Below are positions 6,092 to 6,093 of a stretch of DNA of 6,093 nucleotides, piece after piece (position 1 is the stretch's first letter; each line of letters starts with the position of its first letter). This DNA is from an uncultured Bacilli bacterium. GTDB taxonomy: Bacteria > Bacillota_I > Bacilli_A > RF39 > UBA660. The notes under the pieces are model-generated. The model was not told where the DNA came from and searched no databases. It saw only the letters and a program-made list of their open reading frames with translations. The position numbers and the translations under genes were made by a program. Location of the stretch: NCBI GenBank assembly GCA_944363655.1, contig CALVUU010000025.1, positions 1 through 6,093 of the forward strand, in the 5' to 3' direction.

Positions 6092-6093
6092 TA

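Overview
This is AT-rich bacterial DNA with short intergenic gaps, strong AGGAGG-type ribosome binding sites and hairpin-plus-T-run terminators. That style, together with a Gram-positive-like VanY carboxypeptidase and an ECF sigma/anti-sigma pair, suggests a low-GC member of the Bacillota, perhaps a gut anaerobe of the Erysipelotrichia or Clostridia kind. The exact lineage cannot be read from the window. The standard genetic code fits: Trp is encoded by TGG, and TAA, TAG and TGA all appear as gene ends.

Layout. Positions 1-2091 hold a two-gene redox cassette on the + strand: an NAD(P)-dependent aldehyde dehydrogenase whose 5' end is cut by the window, then a classical short-chain dehydrogenase/reductase (SDR). 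A 10-bp hairpin lies between them and a good intrinsic terminator follows. Both catalytic sets are intact, so together they could interconvert an alcohol or ketone, an aldehyde and an acid, but the substrates are not readable.

Positions 2108-3616 hold a Fic-family (AMPylase-type) gene broken by two independent lesions, followed closely by a gene for a single-pass membrane protein of unknown function. The first lesion is a TGA exactly where the family has the Gly of the autoinhibitory SxxxEG motif. The second is a one-base frame shift in a run of seven A's. The remaining reading frames are fully open and the HPFxDGNGRxxR active-site motif is intact, so the decay looks recent.

Positions 3618-4961 hold an ECF-type sigma factor gene whose end overlaps the start of a probable membrane-bound anti-sigma factor gene. 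A candidate ECF-type promoter and a perfect 12-bp palindrome lie just upstream. The pair ends at a 13-bp inverted repeat shared with the convergent gene.

Positions 4960-6066 (- strand) encode a membrane-anchored VanY-type D-Ala-D-Ala carboxypeptidase, which trims cell-wall peptides. An extended -10 promoter sits very close to its start.

No tRNA, rRNA, CRISPR array, insertion sequence or phage gene was seen. No convincing new multi-gene system was found. The points most worth a second look are the Fic gene with its interrupted inhibitory motif and its unknown membrane-protein partner, and the sigma/anti-sigma locus.
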